Shown: piece by piece, positions 44,689 through 54,257 of the stretch
Layout: every line of letters begins with the position of its first letter
How positions within the stretch are numbered: the stretch's first letter is position 1
The notes under the pieces: model-generated
The model's database searches: none
What the model saw: only the letters and a program-made list of their open reading frames with translations
Told to the model about the DNA's origin: nothing
Position numbers and translations under genes: made by a program
From: Brevibacillus panacihumi W25
GTDB lineage: Bacteria > Bacillota > Bacilli > Brevibacillales > Brevibacillaceae
Assembly: GCF_000503775.1 (NCBI RefSeq)
Contig: NZ_KI629782.1
Location: 310,001 to 374,000, forward strand
Direction: 5' to 3'
DNA length: 64,000 nucleotides

Positions 44689-45818
44689 TTTTGCTGATGG
44701 CTAACTCCGAGAAGCTGTTCGTACAAAGCCTCATACTGCGAGGCAATTTTTTCATGGCAAAACGTATCATTCGATCGTTCGATACCTTTGCGCGAATGAA
44801 TCCGATACAATTCCTCATCCTTCAAAAGCCGGATTGCTGCCTCTGCCATCCCGTCGACATCCCCGATCGGCCGTAAAAAGCCGCATACGCCATCCAGGAC
44901 CACCTCGGGCAATCCCCCTGCATCAGAGGTGACAGCGGGTACCCCGCACGCCATTGCTTCCAGTGCGACCAGTCCGAAGCTTTCTTTCGCGGATGGCAGA
45001 AGCATCACATCGGCGAGAGAGAGAACTTCTGCTACGTCATCCTGTTTTCCCAAAAAGCACACATCTTGAGTCAAATCCAGCTCGGCAATCATGTTGCGGA
45101 CGAGCCCCATCTCTGGCCCTTCCCCGATCAGGATCAGTCGGGACGCCACTTCCTTGCGCACCTTGGCAAAAATTCGGATCACATCCGGGACACGTTTGAC
45201 CGGACGGAAATTGGAGATATGCATAAGAATTTTTTCGCCATTTGGCGCAAACTTCTTTTTCAGCGCACTTACCTCTTTGGGATAGTAACGCCGCTTGTCG
45301 ACAAAGTTATAGACCGGAACAATCTCTTTTTCCACGTGCAAAAGCTGTTTCGTCTGGCGAATCAGGTCTCTGGATACAGCCGTGACGAGATCGCTACGTT
45401 CGATGCCGAAACGAATCATATCGCTGAGATTGGAATCATAGCCCAGGACCGTAATATCCGTGCCGTGCAGAGTCGTGACGATCTTTAGATGATCCCCGAC
45501 CATTTGCTTGGCGAGAAAAGCACACAAAGCATGCGGCACAGCATAGTGAACATGGAGCAAATCCAGGTTCTCATTTTTGGCAACCTGCGCCATACGGTTC
45601 GCCAAGGTCAAATCATACGGTGGATATTTAAATACATCATAATTGTTAACATCTACTTCATGGTAAAAAATGTTGGGGTGGAAGGCTCCCAGCCGAAACG
45701 GCATGCCAGACGTAATAAAATGGACCTGGTGTCCGCGTTCAGCCAAGAGCTTGCCCAGCTCGGTAGCCACTACCCCAGAACCGCCCAATGACGGATAACA
45801 GGTAATCCCGATCTTCAT
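44685..45818 (-). CDS. bshA: N-acetyl-alpha-D-glucosaminyl L-malate synthase
   Basis: BshA is the first enzyme of bacillithiol synthesis, joining GlcNAc to malate. The 377-residue GT4 enzyme has YPSLGGSGVVATELG at the N-terminus, HVHYAVPHALCAFLAKQ and a C-terminal E-x7-E motif (ESFGLVALEAMACGVPAV). Together with bshB1 it forms part of the ypjD-bshA block. Confidence 0.96.
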   Translation of the reverse strand: MKIGITCYPSLGGSGVVATELGKLLAERGHQVHFITSGMPFRLGAFHPNIFYHEVDVNNYDVFKYPPYDLTLANRMAQVAKNENLDLLHVHYAVPHALCAFLAKQMVGDHLKIVTTLHGTDITVLGYDSNLSDMIRFGIERSDLVTAVSRDLIRQTKQLLHVEKEIVPVYNFVDKRRYYPKEVSALKKKFAPNGEKILMHISNFRPVKRVPDVIRIFAKVRKEVASRLILIGEGPEMGLVRNMIAELDLTQDVCFLGKQDDVAEVLSLADVMLLPSAKESFGLVALEAMACGVPAVTSDAGGLPEVVLDGVCGFLRPIGDVDGMAEAAIRLLKDEELYRIHSRKGIERSNDTFCHEKIASQYEALYEQLLGVSHQQN

Positions 45819-45837
45819 ACCAGGATGTCACTCCTTC

Positions 45838-46533
45838 TTACAGGTTCGCCACTACAAATGGCGCCGCACACATAAATCCCTCCGCGTAGCGCACCCCTGC
45901 TTGTTGCCCAAACAGCCGTTCCCGGTACTCCACCGATTCGAGATATCCATTGGTCAGCGGTGTAGCGACACTGCCTTCCTCTAATTCAAATTGACTTTTG
46001 TAGCAGCGAAGCACTTCCATTTTTTCTTGATAAACAGCCGTGATGTCCACCACGATCTGCGGTGTCACCGTCGAATTAATGAAGTAATAATGCAATTGCG
46101 CAGGCCGATACGCAGGGTACTTGTCGTGCGGCTGGTACTTGCGGATTCCGGCTGAAAAAACGGCTTCCCGTACGATCCGGCTGACACTTTCGTGATCTGG
46201 GTGTCGATCCTGGAAGTACGGCGCCAGTACGACTCGCGGACGTGTCTGTCGTATCAACTCCACTATGCGGCTGATCGCCTGCTCCCGCACCGGCTCCAGC
46301 CCTCTGTCGGGAAACCCGAAATTGTAGCGCGCTGCCACTCCCAGCAAACGGTCTGCTGCTGCTGCCTCCTGCTGTCTGCGCTCCACATCGCCATTCGAGG
46401 ACAGCTCTGCGTAAGTCAAATCCAGGATGCCTACCCGCTGCCCTTGCTTGGCGGCCAGCAAGAGACTGCCAGCCGCCCCGATCTCGACATCGTCGGGATG
46501 AGCACCAATTGCCAATATATCCAATGAACTCAT
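45838..46533 (-). CDS. bshB1: Bacillithiol biosynthesis deacetylase BshB1
   Basis: BshB1 removes the acetyl group from GlcNAc-malate. The 231-residue LmbE-family protein has the zinc residues in AHPDDVEIG and the second His in DRHPDHESV. ATG 46533 (MSSLD) is chosen as the family start; an earlier in-frame ATG has no better signal. It ends 19 bases before bshA. Confidence 0.95.
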   Translation of the reverse strand: MSSLDILAIGAHPDDVEIGAAGSLLLAAKQGQRVGILDLTYAELSSNGDVERRQQEAAAADRLLGVAARYNFGFPDRGLEPVREQAISRIVELIRQTRPRVVLAPYFQDRHPDHESVSRIVREAVFSAGIRKYQPHDKYPAYRPAQLHYYFINSTVTPQIVVDITAVYQEKMEVLRCYKSQFELEEGSVATPLTNGYLESVEYRERLFGQQAGVRYAEGFMCAAPFVVANL

Positions 46534-46540
46534 GGTTTGT

Positions 46541-46948
46541 TCATTCCTTCTCCTCATGAATGATTTCCCGCCAGTCCAGCTCCCCGCGCTCCAATGCACG
46601 CAGCAAAATCTCTGCTGTGCCCAGATTGGTGGCGAAAGGAATCTTGTGCACATCACAAAGCCGCAGTAGTGCAATAATATCTGGTTCATGTGGCTGAGCA
46701 GTCAGCGGATCGCGCAGAAAAATGATCAGATCCATCTCGTTCTGTGCGATTTTCGCCCCGATTTGCTGGTCTCCTCCCATGGGTCCGGAGAGACATCGCG
46801 TGATCGACAAGGAGGTGGCCTCCATGATCCGCTTACCGGTTGTGCCAGTCGCAAACAATTCATGCTCGGATAAAATCGCTTCATAGGCAAGAGCGAGCTG
46901 GACGATCTCTTCTTTCATACGGTCATGGGCGATTAAAGCAATTTTCAC
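46541..46948 (-). CDS. mgsA: Methylglyoxal synthase
   Basis: MgsA converts dihydroxyacetone phosphate to methylglyoxal. The 135-residue protein has [13 protein letters not shown] at the start, GTTGKRI and the catalytic Asp in [14 protein letters not shown]. The start is GTG 46948 after GGGAGAGGG. It sits between dapB and bshB1, as in B. subtilis. Bacillithiol made by the neighbouring genes helps detoxify its product. Confidence 0.95.
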   Translation of the reverse strand: MKIALIAHDRMKEEIVQLALAYEAILSEHELFATGTTGKRIMEATSLSITRCLSGPMGGDQQIGAKIAQNEMDLIIFLRDPLTAQPHEPDIIALLRLCDVHKIPFATNLGTAEILLRALERGELDWREIIHEEKE

Positions 46949-46995
46949 ACTACCCTCTCCCTTTTCTCCTGACAAAATTCCCGTTAAACAGTTGT

Positions 46996-47748
46996 TTAAT
47001 CGATGAGATGCTCCAATCCATACAGGAATCCGTTCATATTCATCACGGCTTTAATGGCCATATTGACTCCTGGCATGAAAGACTCGCGATTGATTGAATC
47101 ATGACGGATGGAAAGGGTCTGACCGGTCGCACCGAACAGTACTTCCTGATGGGCTACCATCCCCGGCAACCGCACGCTGTGGATGCGGAAACCCTCGTAT
47201 TCGGCTCCGCGAGCACCTGGGATCGTCTCTTTTTCCTCCGGATGGCCCTGTTTGATCTCTTCACGCACAGCCGCAATCATCTCGGCTGTTTTCAAAGCGG
47301 TCCCGCTCGGCGCATCCAGCTTCCGGTCATGGTGAAGCTCGATGATTTCGACATGCGGCATGTACTTGGCCGCCATCGCTGCAAACTTCATGCACAAAAT
47401 CGCCCCGATCGCAAAGTTCGGCGCGACAATACAGCCCAATCCTGCTTCACCAAATCGTCTGGTCATCTCCTGGATCTCGTCCTGGCTAAGACCGGTAGTT
47501 CCCACGACTGGACGAATCCCGTGCTGCAAACAAATCTCCAAGTGGCGGTAAACGCTATGGGGGGTCGTGAAATCGACCAACACATCCGGCTTCATCTCTT
47601 CCAGTCTGGCGCGGATTGCCTCATCTTCCCCCCTTGTATCCAAGGCTCCTACATAAACCAATTGCTTGTCCTGTCCCAGCATGGTGACAACTTCCTGTCC
47701 CATTCGTCCATTTGCACCTGCTACTGCTACTCGAATTTGCTGTTCCAT
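46996..47748 (-). CDS. dapB: 4-Hydroxy-tetrahydrodipicolinate reductase
   Basis: DapB makes tetrahydrodipicolinate for lysine, diaminopimelate and the spore-core compound dipicolinate. The 250-residue protein has the cofactor motif [12 protein letters not shown] and the active-site block [18 protein letters not shown]. Its ATG overlaps the stop of the mazG-like gene (TAATG), so they are translationally coupled. Confidence 0.97.
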   Translation of the reverse strand: MEQQIRVAVAGANGRMGQEVVTMLGQDKQLVYVGALDTRGEDEAIRARLEEMKPDVLVDFTTPHSVYRHLEICLQHGIRPVVGTTGLSQDEIQEMTRRFGEAGLGCIVAPNFAIGAILCMKFAAMAAKYMPHVEIIELHHDRKLDAPSGTALKTAEMIAAVREEIKQGHPEEKETIPGARGAEYEGFRIHSVRLPGMVAHQEVLFGATGQTLSIRHDSINRESFMPGVNMAIKAVMNMNGFLYGLEHLID

Positions 47749-48089
47749 TACTCTGTCTCCTCTATTTTCGTCCAGCGATCTTTATCTCTTGTATTAAATT
47801 TGTGCATGATGCGGTCGAAGGCCTCCTGCAGGTCAATTCCCAGGGAATTGGCGAAGCACAGGACGATAAAAAACACATCGCCCAGCTCCTCTTCGACGGT
47901 TTTCTCGCCTTCATCCGTTTTCTTGGGTTTTTCTCCATAATGGTGATTGATTTCCCTCGCCAATTCGCCGACTTCTTCCGACATGCGAGCCATCATGGCC
48001 AAGGGAGAAAAATAGCCTTCCTTAAACTGCGATATGTATTGATCCACTTCCTGCTGAATCTCCTGCAAGTTTTTCTTTTTCTGTTCCAT
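47748..48089 (-). CDS. ypjD: MazG-like nucleotide pyrophosphohydrolase (YpjD)
   Basis: The 113-residue protein has the all-alpha NTP pyrophosphatase fold with metal-binding glutamates in ARMSEEVGELAREI and VEEELGDVFFIVLC. It probably hydrolyses dCTP or damaged nucleotides. ATG 48089 follows AGAGGAGTGG. It heads the dapB-mgsA-bshB1-bshA unit as in B. subtilis. Confidence 0.9.
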   Translation of the reverse strand: MEQKKKNLQEIQQEVDQYISQFKEGYFSPLAMMARMSEEVGELAREINHHYGEKPKKTDEGEKTVEEELGDVFFIVLCFANSLGIDLQEAFDRIMHKFNTRDKDRWTKIEETE

Positions 48090-48222
48090 AGGCCACTCCT
48101 CTTCTATCTGAAACATCCTTTCACTTATCGTAACTGAAAAGCCCTGGTTTGCCAAATTTGAAATCGCGATGCGGTGCATAAAAGCGTCTGTCACTACATC
48201 GATCAAATCAGATAGGAAAATC

Positions 48223-48252
48223 TTGACAAAGGTTGTGCTCCATGCTTAAATA
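48223..48252 (+). promoter_or_regulatory. Sigma-A promoter of the MFS gene
   Basis: TTGACA (48223-48228) and TAAATA (48247-48252) are 18 bases apart; reading the -10 as TTAAAT at 48246 gives 17. Confidence 0.65.
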
Positions 48253-48315
48253 AGAAACGGCAAAATTATTATACATTTTTGTTTTCAATATATGATTAAT
48301 GGGAGTGTGAAAAGA

Positions 48316-49470
48316 ATGAAACCGCTTTTCACGAAATCTTTTGTCACTTTGACGCTCGCGATGTTCTTTTTATCAACGGGCTTTTATTTCCTCTTGCCGA
48401 CGATGCCTCTCTACATCAAAGAGCTTGGCGGCAACGAGTCACAGGTTGGACTGGTCATTGGCCTGTTTACGATTGCAGCGGTAGTTATCAGACCGTTCGT
48501 CGGAAGCTTGCTTGACCAAATCGGACGAAAAACTTTCGTAATGTGGGGCCTGTCTTTGTTTGCTATTACGATGTACTTGTATACCTGGGCCAGCAGCATC
48601 CTCCTGTTACTGGTATTTCGGGTGATTCACGGCATTAGTTGGGGTTTTGCCACAACCGCAATCGCAACTGCGATTACGGATACGATTCCTGAACAGCGAC
48701 GCGGTGAAGGCATGGGGTAGTTCGGCCTGTCAGGCACACTTGCGATGGCGATCGGTCCCCTCTTGGGCGTGTATCTGATCGCAGAGCAGTCCTTTACAGG
48801 TACTTTTCTCGTGGCCACTCTGCTTGTCTTGATCGCCTTGGTCGGGAGCTCGATGGTGAAAATGCCTTTTCAGAAAAGTTCGTATACCGGGCGAATGAGA
48901 CTTTTTGAGAAATCGCTGCTTCCGATTAGCTTCATTGTCTTTTTCCTTGCTTTCGTCTATGGCGGAATTGTCACCTTCATTCCCCTTTTCTCTACATCGG
49001 TTCAGGTCAATCCCGGTTTGTTTTTTCTCGTCTATGCCATAGCTCTTACATTCGTCCGGTTTTTTTCCGGCCGTTTTGCTGACCGTTATGGAGAAGCGTA
49101 TGTGATCATTCCGGGTCTACTTGTAACCGTCGCCGCAATGATTACCCTGGCTTCTACTTCGGGCCTGACTGGTGTTGTCGCGGGAGCCATCCTTTTCGGT
49201 TTTGGCTTTGGTTCGGCCCATCCTGTCTTGCAGGCGGTAGCGCTGCGACTGGTCCGTCCCGATCAAAAAGGAATGGCGAATGCCTCCTTTACGACTGCAT
49301 TCGATCTTGGACTCGGCATAGGCTCGATCACTCTCGGCTGGATTTCTGAATGGAGTGGCTACTCCGCTCTCTTCCTCGTTGCAACTTTCTTCGGCGCCGT
49401 CTCACTGGCGATTTACCTCCTGACCGCAAAGCAAATGAATCAAAAGCAGGAATCAGCGCAAGAAGCTTGA
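48316..49470 (+). pseudogene. MFS transporter gene with an in-frame stop
   Basis: The frame encodes a 384-codon major facilitator protein with about twelve helices (opening KSFVTLTLAMFFLSTGFYFLL, loop 2-3 motif GSLLDQIGRKTF). Codon 135 is TAG (48718-48720) inside the otherwise conserved GEGMG-x-FGLSG segment, where relatives usually have Tyr. The sequence continues in frame on both sides, so one base change explains it. The ATG at 48316 follows GGGAGTG. Either the gene is recently inactivated or this is a sequencing error. Confidence 0.85.
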
Positions 49471-49572
49471 GTCGCACCTGTTCCTAACTTTATTTTCCTC
49501 CGCGATTGTCATATAATGACACTCGAATGAACATTGCCCGCGCCCGTCTCGACGGGTACACAGGAGGACAAG

Positions 49573-50430
49573 ATGAAATTACGTTTGGACAGCATTATTG
49601 CCATTATTGTCGGTACTGCCATTATGGGATTTGGCATTAACTCCTTTAACATCCCCAATCATTTAGCGGAAGGCGGCATTACGGGCATTAGCATTTTGAT
49701 CAAATTGCTTTTTCCGGCGGTGGACCAGGGGATCGTATTCTTTGCCCTCAACATTCCCCTATTCATTCTCGGGTGGAAAATCCTTGGCCGCACCTCGTTT
49801 ATCTATACGATTCTAGGGACTGTGTCCCTGTCGGTCTTCCTTTCCGTGTTTGACAGCGTCCTCCCCTTGCCCATGGATGATCGACTGCTCGCATCGTTGT
49901 ATGCAGGGGTTGCCGTAGGTATCGGGCTAGGTATTATCTTTCTCTATGGGGGAACCACCGGCGGCGTCGACATCATCGCCCGCATGCTGCAAAAATACTG
50001 GGGTGTCAGCATGGGAAGAACCCTTTTTTTCAGCGATATCCTGGTTATCTGTGCATCACTCATTTACCTCAATCTCGAAAGCGCGATGTACACATTGGTT
50101 GCCGTCTTCATCGCCGCTCGGGTCATTGATTTCTTCCAGGACGGCGCATACGCAGGCAAAGCATTGACCATCATCTCCGAACGCGCTGAAGAGATTTCCA
50201 AGCAGATTCTCGAGCTTGGCCGTGGCGTGACGCTTCTCTCCGGCAAAGGGGCCTTCTCCGGCGCCGAGAAGCAGATTGTCTATGTTGTCGTCAGCCGGAA
50301 TGAAGTGATGCGTTATAAAAACATCATCCAGGAGATAGACCCTCATGCTTTTCTGATCGTCAATGACGTGCATGAAGTCCTTGGGGAAGGCTTCACCCTC
50401 GATGAGAACAAAAAGCCGCTCCATGACTGA
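49573..50430 (+). CDS. YitT family membrane protein (YpjC-like)
   Basis: The 285-residue protein has five or six N-terminal helices (SIIAIIVGTAIMGFGINSFN, ...), the NIPNHLAEGGITGIS and GGTTGGVDIIARML blocks of YitT/DUF161 proteins, and a C-terminal DUF2179 domain of about 80 residues. Transport function is suspected in the family, but the substrate is not known. ATG 49573 follows GGAGGACAAG. The position between ypjB and ypjD matches ypjC. Confidence 0.9.
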   Translation: MKLRLDSIIAIIVGTAIMGFGINSFNIPNHLAEGGITGISILIKLLFPAVDQGIVFFALNIPLFILGWKILGRTSFIYTILGTVSLSVFLSVFDSVLPLPMDDRLLASLYAGVAVGIGLGIIFLYGGTTGGVDIIARMLQKYWGVSMGRTLFFSDILVICASLIYLNLESAMYTLVAVFIAARVIDFFQDGAYAGKALTIISERAEEISKQILELGRGVTLLSGKGAFSGAEKQIVYVVVSRNEVMRYKNIIQEIDPHAFLIVNDVHEVLGEGFTLDENKKPLHD

Positions 50431-50443
50431 ACATCTGAATGCG

Positions 50444-50476
50444 AAAAAACCTTGCTCTTTGGCAGCAAGGTTTTTT
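50444..50476. terminator. Bidirectional terminator between YitT gene and ypjB
   Basis: AAAACCTTGCT (50446-50456) pairs with AGCAAGGTTTT (50464-50474), A/T-rich on both sides. Confidence 0.9.
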
Positions 50477-50489
50477 ACATGCGTCGTGT

Positions 50490-51305
50490 TTACGTGGAGT
50501 GAAATTCAGCGTCGTATTTGCGGTAGGCTACGTACGCGAGTGCGATGATGACAGCTACCGATATGCTTGTCGTGATCACCAGCGGGGAATCGGGTCTCAT
50601 CATCAAACGTGTAAACGCGCTTTTTTCCCCTCCTACAAAAGCATCCTGCAATTCACTGTTCAAGACGCGCAAGGTTTCTCGTACGATTTGCCAATCCTTC
50701 TCCCCTTTGCGCATTTCCTTGAGAATCTGCTCGTAGGCAGAGGATATGGTCTGCATCTTGGCTTCATCAAGCTGGATACTCATCGCAGGCTTGAGCGCCA
50801 AAAACAAGCGTTGATTCTCCTCAAACTGCACACGAAACGTCTCGAAATCCCGCTCCACGGCAGATAGCTGCAAGTTTTGCACCTGCGTCATAAAAGAGGG
50901 ATAATAGCTGCGCCACATCGGTTGATGGTTTTCTCTCAAAGCATCGATGGCGACGCGAACCCGAGTTGCATGCCAGAGAATCTGTTCTTCGTTCACGGAA
51001 GGAGATTGGATGCTTTGCTTGGCTGCCAGAATGGACTGTGTAACGGCGTTTAATGTCTCGATGCGAATCGGGATCGGCAGGTGCTGATTCGGGAAGCGTA
51101 CAGCCAACCGCTCGATGCGCTCTCTTGCCCCCTCCAAATCTCCTTTTTTTACGTTCGTCAGCAGTTCCTGTGCGATCTGGTCCAGATCAGCCAATTGCTT
51201 CTCTTCCCGTGGCTGGTCCAATCTCATATACAAGCTGTGTATCGGCCACGAGAGAAAAATGCCAATCAACAGGAAGACCGAAAGATAGCGTATGTTTTTT
51301 CTCAA
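50490..51305 (-). CDS. ypjB: Sporulation protein YpjB
   Basis: The 271-residue protein matches the YpjB sporulation family: an N-terminal signal anchor (residues 7-25), a long helical extracytoplasmic domain and a C-terminal helix (about 243-263, ITTSISVAVIIALAYVAYRK). Its exact role is not known in the family. It follows ypjA as in B. subtilis. Confidence 0.88.
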   Translation of the reverse strand: MRKNIRYLSVFLLIGIFLSWPIHSLYMRLDQPREEKQLADLDQIAQELLTNVKKGDLEGARERIERLAVRFPNQHLPIPIRIETLNAVTQSILAAKQSIQSPSVNEEQILWHATRVRVAIDALRENHQPMWRSYYPSFMTQVQNLQLSAVERDFETFRVQFEENQRLFLALKPAMSIQLDEAKMQTISSAYEQILKEMRKGEKDWQIVRETLRVLNSELQDAFVGGEKSAFTRLMMRPDSPLVITTSISVAVIIALAYVAYRKYDAEFHST

Positions 51306-51355
51306 CGCAAAAAACCCTCCTTTCCCTTGTACAGACTATGGAAAGGAGGACAAGA

Positions 51356-51961
51356 TTAGACCTTGTTTCTCGTGAACATCTGGTTGGTAAACCAAATGAC
51401 CCCTATTGAAAGTAAGCTCAGCATGACCGTGAACAGGCCGACTATTCCGTCATATGGTTCCAGAACCGAAGGCAGCCATGGATGAATTTTCATGACATAA
51501 TCGAGAAAATCATTATTCAACGTCCACAGTGCAGCAATCCCGACTGGCAGGATGCTTAATTTGAAAAACCTTGCATACAGGACTGATTCAATCGCCATGC
51601 CCGCATGTGAGACCATGAGCATAATATCGGTCCAGCGCAGTTCATTTCCCATGATCCACCCTGCCACGATGATGCATACAGCCCACACGCCGTATTTAAA
51701 ATTGGTAATGCCAGCCAATGCTTCCAGAACAGGAACGTGGCGACCCAACAAATAAGTAAGCAGGACGAGCGTAAACAATCCGCTACCGGTCGGGCTATCC
51801 GGGACGAAAGGACGCAAGAATGCAGGGGTTGCTGCCAGTTGATTGCCATACCAGATAAATCCGTATATGGTTCCCAGCAGGTTCACGACCAAGAGCGTCC
51901 AAAGAAACCATCTTTTCGTCAAGGATTGCCTAAACCACTCCCATATCCAGATCATGATCAT
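51356..51961 (-). CDS. ypjA: DUF1405 membrane protein (YpjA)
   Basis: The 201-residue protein has about six helices, beginning with FLWTLLVVNLLGTIYGFIWY, and matches the DUF1405/YpjA family of unknown function. The start is ATG 51961 or ATG 51955, both after CGGGAG. It lies just downstream of qcrC with a terminator between. Confidence 0.88.
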   Translation of the reverse strand: MIMIWIWEWFRQSLTKRWFLWTLLVVNLLGTIYGFIWYGNQLAATPAFLRPFVPDSPTGSGLFTLVLLTYLLGRHVPVLEALAGITNFKYGVWAVCIIVAGWIMGNELRWTDIMLMVSHAGMAIESVLYARFFKLSILPVGIAALWTLNNDFLDYVMKIHPWLPSVLEPYDGIVGLFTVMLSLLSIGVIWFTNQMFTRNKV

Positions 51962-51986
51962 CGTCTCCCGCTGTTTACGCTGAAAG

Positions 51987-52016
51987 AAAAAGCTGACCGA
52001 ACGTCAGCCAGCTTTT
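51987..52016 (-). terminator. Terminator after qcrC
   Basis: AAAAAGCTGAC (51987-51997) pairs with GTCAG-CC-AGCTTTTT (52003-52016) with a two-base bulge; T-rich on the minus strand. Confidence 0.75.
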
Positions 52017-52027
52017 TCTCTATGAGC

Positions 52028-52819
52028 TTATTTCAGGCTTGCCAAGTACTCAGCAAGTTTTTGGATTTCTGCATCATCCTTGATCAATTTAGGTGGCATT
52101 GCACCTTTACCGTTCTTGATGATGTCGGCAATTTGGGTAGCATCCAGTTCGCTGCCGATTTTTTGCAGGTTAGGTCCCATTCCGCCTTCCATGTTGCCGC
52201 CATGGCAACCCATGCAGCTTGCTTGGGCTTTCCAGACAGCATCTGCTTTAAAACTGGAATCTGCAGGAGCTGGTGCCGCAGCAGCTGGAGGCGTGCCGCC
52301 ACCGCCCTCGCCACCACTCTTGTGTTTCAAATGGTTCGCTTGATCGTTTGCAGTCCAGGTCAGGTAGAAGATAGCGACCAACGCTGTCAGCATCAGACCA
52401 GTTGCTACTGGACGTTTGGAAGGACGGCGTTCTTTACCGGTATCCAGCCATGGAGCCAACATCAGGGCGCCGAAGGCAATACCCGGGATACCAATAATAC
52501 CGATGACGACCCAGTCTCCGGCAGCCCAAGGATACTTGAGCAACTGATACAGGAACAAGAAGTACCAGTCTGGCAACGGGAGGAAAGAGGTGTCATTCGG
52601 GTTTGCTTTGTCAGTCAGTGGAGACGGATGGGATACCGTCAAAATCAAGAAACCGACCAAGCAAACGGCCGCAACCATCCACTCTTTCAACAGGAAGTTC
52701 GGCCAGAAAGGCTCGGTTTTTCCCGGAAAGTCAGAGTAGGATGGGGAAATATTAGGGATACGCTTCGCCGATACTCGGGAGTCTCCAACGAAGGTAGCAT
52801 CTTTATCCTGTTTTGCCAT
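52028..52819 (-). CDS. qcrC: Menaquinol-cytochrome c reductase, cytochrome b/c subunit
   Basis: QcrC is the fused subunit of the bc complex. The 263-residue protein has about three N-terminal helices like subunit IV, a flexible Gly/Pro/Ala linker, and a C-terminal c-type cytochrome with CMGCH heme motif (near residue 200). Its likely axial Met is in GAMPPKL. It is the last gene of qcrABC. Confidence 0.96.
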   Translation of the reverse strand: MAKQDKDATFVGDSRVSAKRIPNISPSYSDFPGKTEPFWPNFLLKEWMVAAVCLVGFLILTVSHPSPLTDKANPNDTSFLPLPDWYFLFLYQLLKYPWAAGDWVVIGIIGIPGIAFGALMLAPWLDTGKERRPSKRPVATGLMLTALVAIFYLTWTANDQANHLKHKSGGEGGGGTPPAAAAPAPADSSFKADAVWKAQASCMGCHGGNMEGGMGPNLQKIGSELDATQIADIIKNGKGAMPPKLIKDDAEIQKLAEYLASLK

Positions 52820-52850
52820 GCTAATTCCTCCTTATGTTATGAAGACTATT

Positions 52851-53522
52851 TTATAGTGGACCCGAGATCCCTTGCGAACGAATCATTACAAAGTGAGCTG
52901 CCAACAGGGCAAACAGACCAGCAGGCAGGAAGAATACGTGAATTGCAAAGAAACGTGTCAGGGTTTGGGCCCCAACGATTTCGCCACCCGTAAGCAGCAT
53001 TTTTGCGTACGGACCTATAAACGGTACGGAGTCAGCAATTTGCAGACCTACCTTGGTTGCGAAGTATGCTGTGTTGTCCCACGGGAGCAGGTAACCGGTG
53101 AAGCCAAGACCGAGCATGACGAAGAAAATCAGTACGCCAACAACCCAGTTCAATTCACGCGGTTTTTTGTAAGCACCGGTGAAGAATACGCGCAAGGTGT
53201 GCAGGAACATCATGACGATGACCAAGCTGGCACCCCAGTGGTGCATCGCACGAACGATCGATCCGAAAGCAACCTCGTTTTGCAGGTATTTCACCGATTC
53301 ATACGCATTGATGATGTCTGGTACGTAATACATGGTCAAGAACATGCCAGACAAGATTTGAATAACGGTAATAAAGAACGTAAGACCACCAAAGCAGTAA
53401 ACAAAAGCAGAGAAATGGTGTGCCGGGTTCACGTGCTCAGGTACCTCGTGGTCGGCCAAATCACGCCACATCGGAGTGATATTGAGTCGTTCATCAACCC
53501 AATCGTACATTTTTTGCATCAT
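52851..53522 (-). CDS. qcrB: Menaquinol-cytochrome c reductase, cytochrome b subunit
   Basis: QcrB is the cytochrome b6-type membrane subunit that carries two b hemes and the quinol site. The 223-residue protein has four helices, with heme ligands in the MHHWGASLV and FFAIHVFFLP regions. ATG 53522 follows GGGGGTGA overlapping the end of qcrA. It is close to B. subtilis QcrB. Confidence 0.96.
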   Translation of the reverse strand: MMQKMYDWVDERLNITPMWRDLADHEVPEHVNPAHHFSAFVYCFGGLTFFITVIQILSGMFLTMYYVPDIINAYESVKYLQNEVAFGSIVRAMHHWGASLVIVMMFLHTLRVFFTGAYKKPRELNWVVGVLIFFVMLGLGFTGYLLPWDNTAYFATKVGLQIADSVPFIGPYAKMLLTGGEIVGAQTLTRFFAIHVFFLPAGLFALLAAHFVMIRSQGISGPL

Positions 53523-53523
53523 C

Positions 53524-54042
53524 TTAACCACTCACCCCCGCACGAGGATTCGCTTTCACAGCGCCCAGATACAGTTTACCGTCTTTGATCTCAGTCTCAT
53601 ATTCGTCTAGAGATGCAGTAGGCGGCGTACCCAGAATGTGTTCACCGTTGATTGCATAGCGGCCCATGTGGCATGGACAAAAGTACTCGTTTGGAAAATC
53701 AGGGCTTGTGTTCCAGTCAACTGTACAGCCTAAGTGCTTGCAAATCGGGGACAAAGCCAGGATCGTGCCGTCTTCTAGCTTACGAATCCAGGCAGACAGT
53801 GTGGTCTCTGATTCATACCAACCGTCCTTGGTATGTACCTTAAACTCAACACGCTTCGGGTCTGGTCCGAAGTCATCAGGACTTCCAACCGCTACCATAT
53901 CTCCTCCAGCATGTCCTTGGAGCAGTGGGTCAACCGCAAAGCGAAGCATTGGGGTGATCATTCCTGCAGCAAGAAACCCGCCAGTTCCCATCAGTGCGTA
54001 GTTTAGAAATGTACGTCTGGAAATTTCGCGTTTATCGCCCAT
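53524..54042 (-). CDS. qcrA: Rieske iron-sulfur subunit of the bc complex
   Basis: QcrA carries the [2Fe-2S] center that takes electrons from menaquinol. The 172-residue protein has an N-terminal Tat-like motif SRRTFLN with a membrane helix, then the cluster ligands in CKHLGC and CPCHMG. Two promoters lie upstream (54115-54143 and 54179-54208). It is the first gene of qcrABC. Confidence 0.97.
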   Translation of the reverse strand: MGDKREISRRTFLNYALMGTGGFLAAGMITPMLRFAVDPLLQGHAGGDMVAVGSPDDFGPDPKRVEFKVHTKDGWYESETTLSAWIRKLEDGTILALSPICKHLGCTVDWNTSPDFPNEYFCPCHMGRYAINGEHILGTPPTASLDEYETEIKDGKLYLGAVKANPRAGVSG

Positions 54043-54114
54043 ATCTTTTCCCTCCTTATCCTGTAAAATAGCGCAACGATGGCGTTTTCATACATATACA
54101 CTAGGTCAATCCCA

Positions 54115-54143
54115 ATCATAGCTAACGCCTATTCAGATGTCAA
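54115..54143 (-). promoter_or_regulatory. Sigma-A promoter of qcrABC (proximal)
   Basis: TTGACA (54138-54143) and TATGAT (54115-54120) are 17 bases apart on the minus strand. Confidence 0.8.
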
Positions 54144-54146
54144 GAA

Positions 54147-54159
54147 TGTCCAATGGACA
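54147..54159. promoter_or_regulatory. Palindrome TGTCCAATGGACA at qcr promoter
   Basis: A perfect dyad (TGTCC/GGACA, three-base centre) lies four bases upstream of the proximal -35 element; it fits an activator or repressor site. Confidence 0.4.
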
Positions 54160-54178
54160 GGACCGAATCAAACCCCTG

Positions 54179-54208
54179 ATAATAAAGATATTGTTACCAT
54201 TTTGTCAA
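54179..54208 (-). promoter_or_regulatory. Second possible promoter upstream of qcrA
   Basis: TTGACA (54203-54208) and TATTAT (54179-54184) are 18 bases apart on the minus strand. Confidence 0.55.
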
Positions 54209-54257
54209 AAATAGCCCTTTCCTCTTGCTAAAATCTAGTATGACCCGAAGTCGCTCT

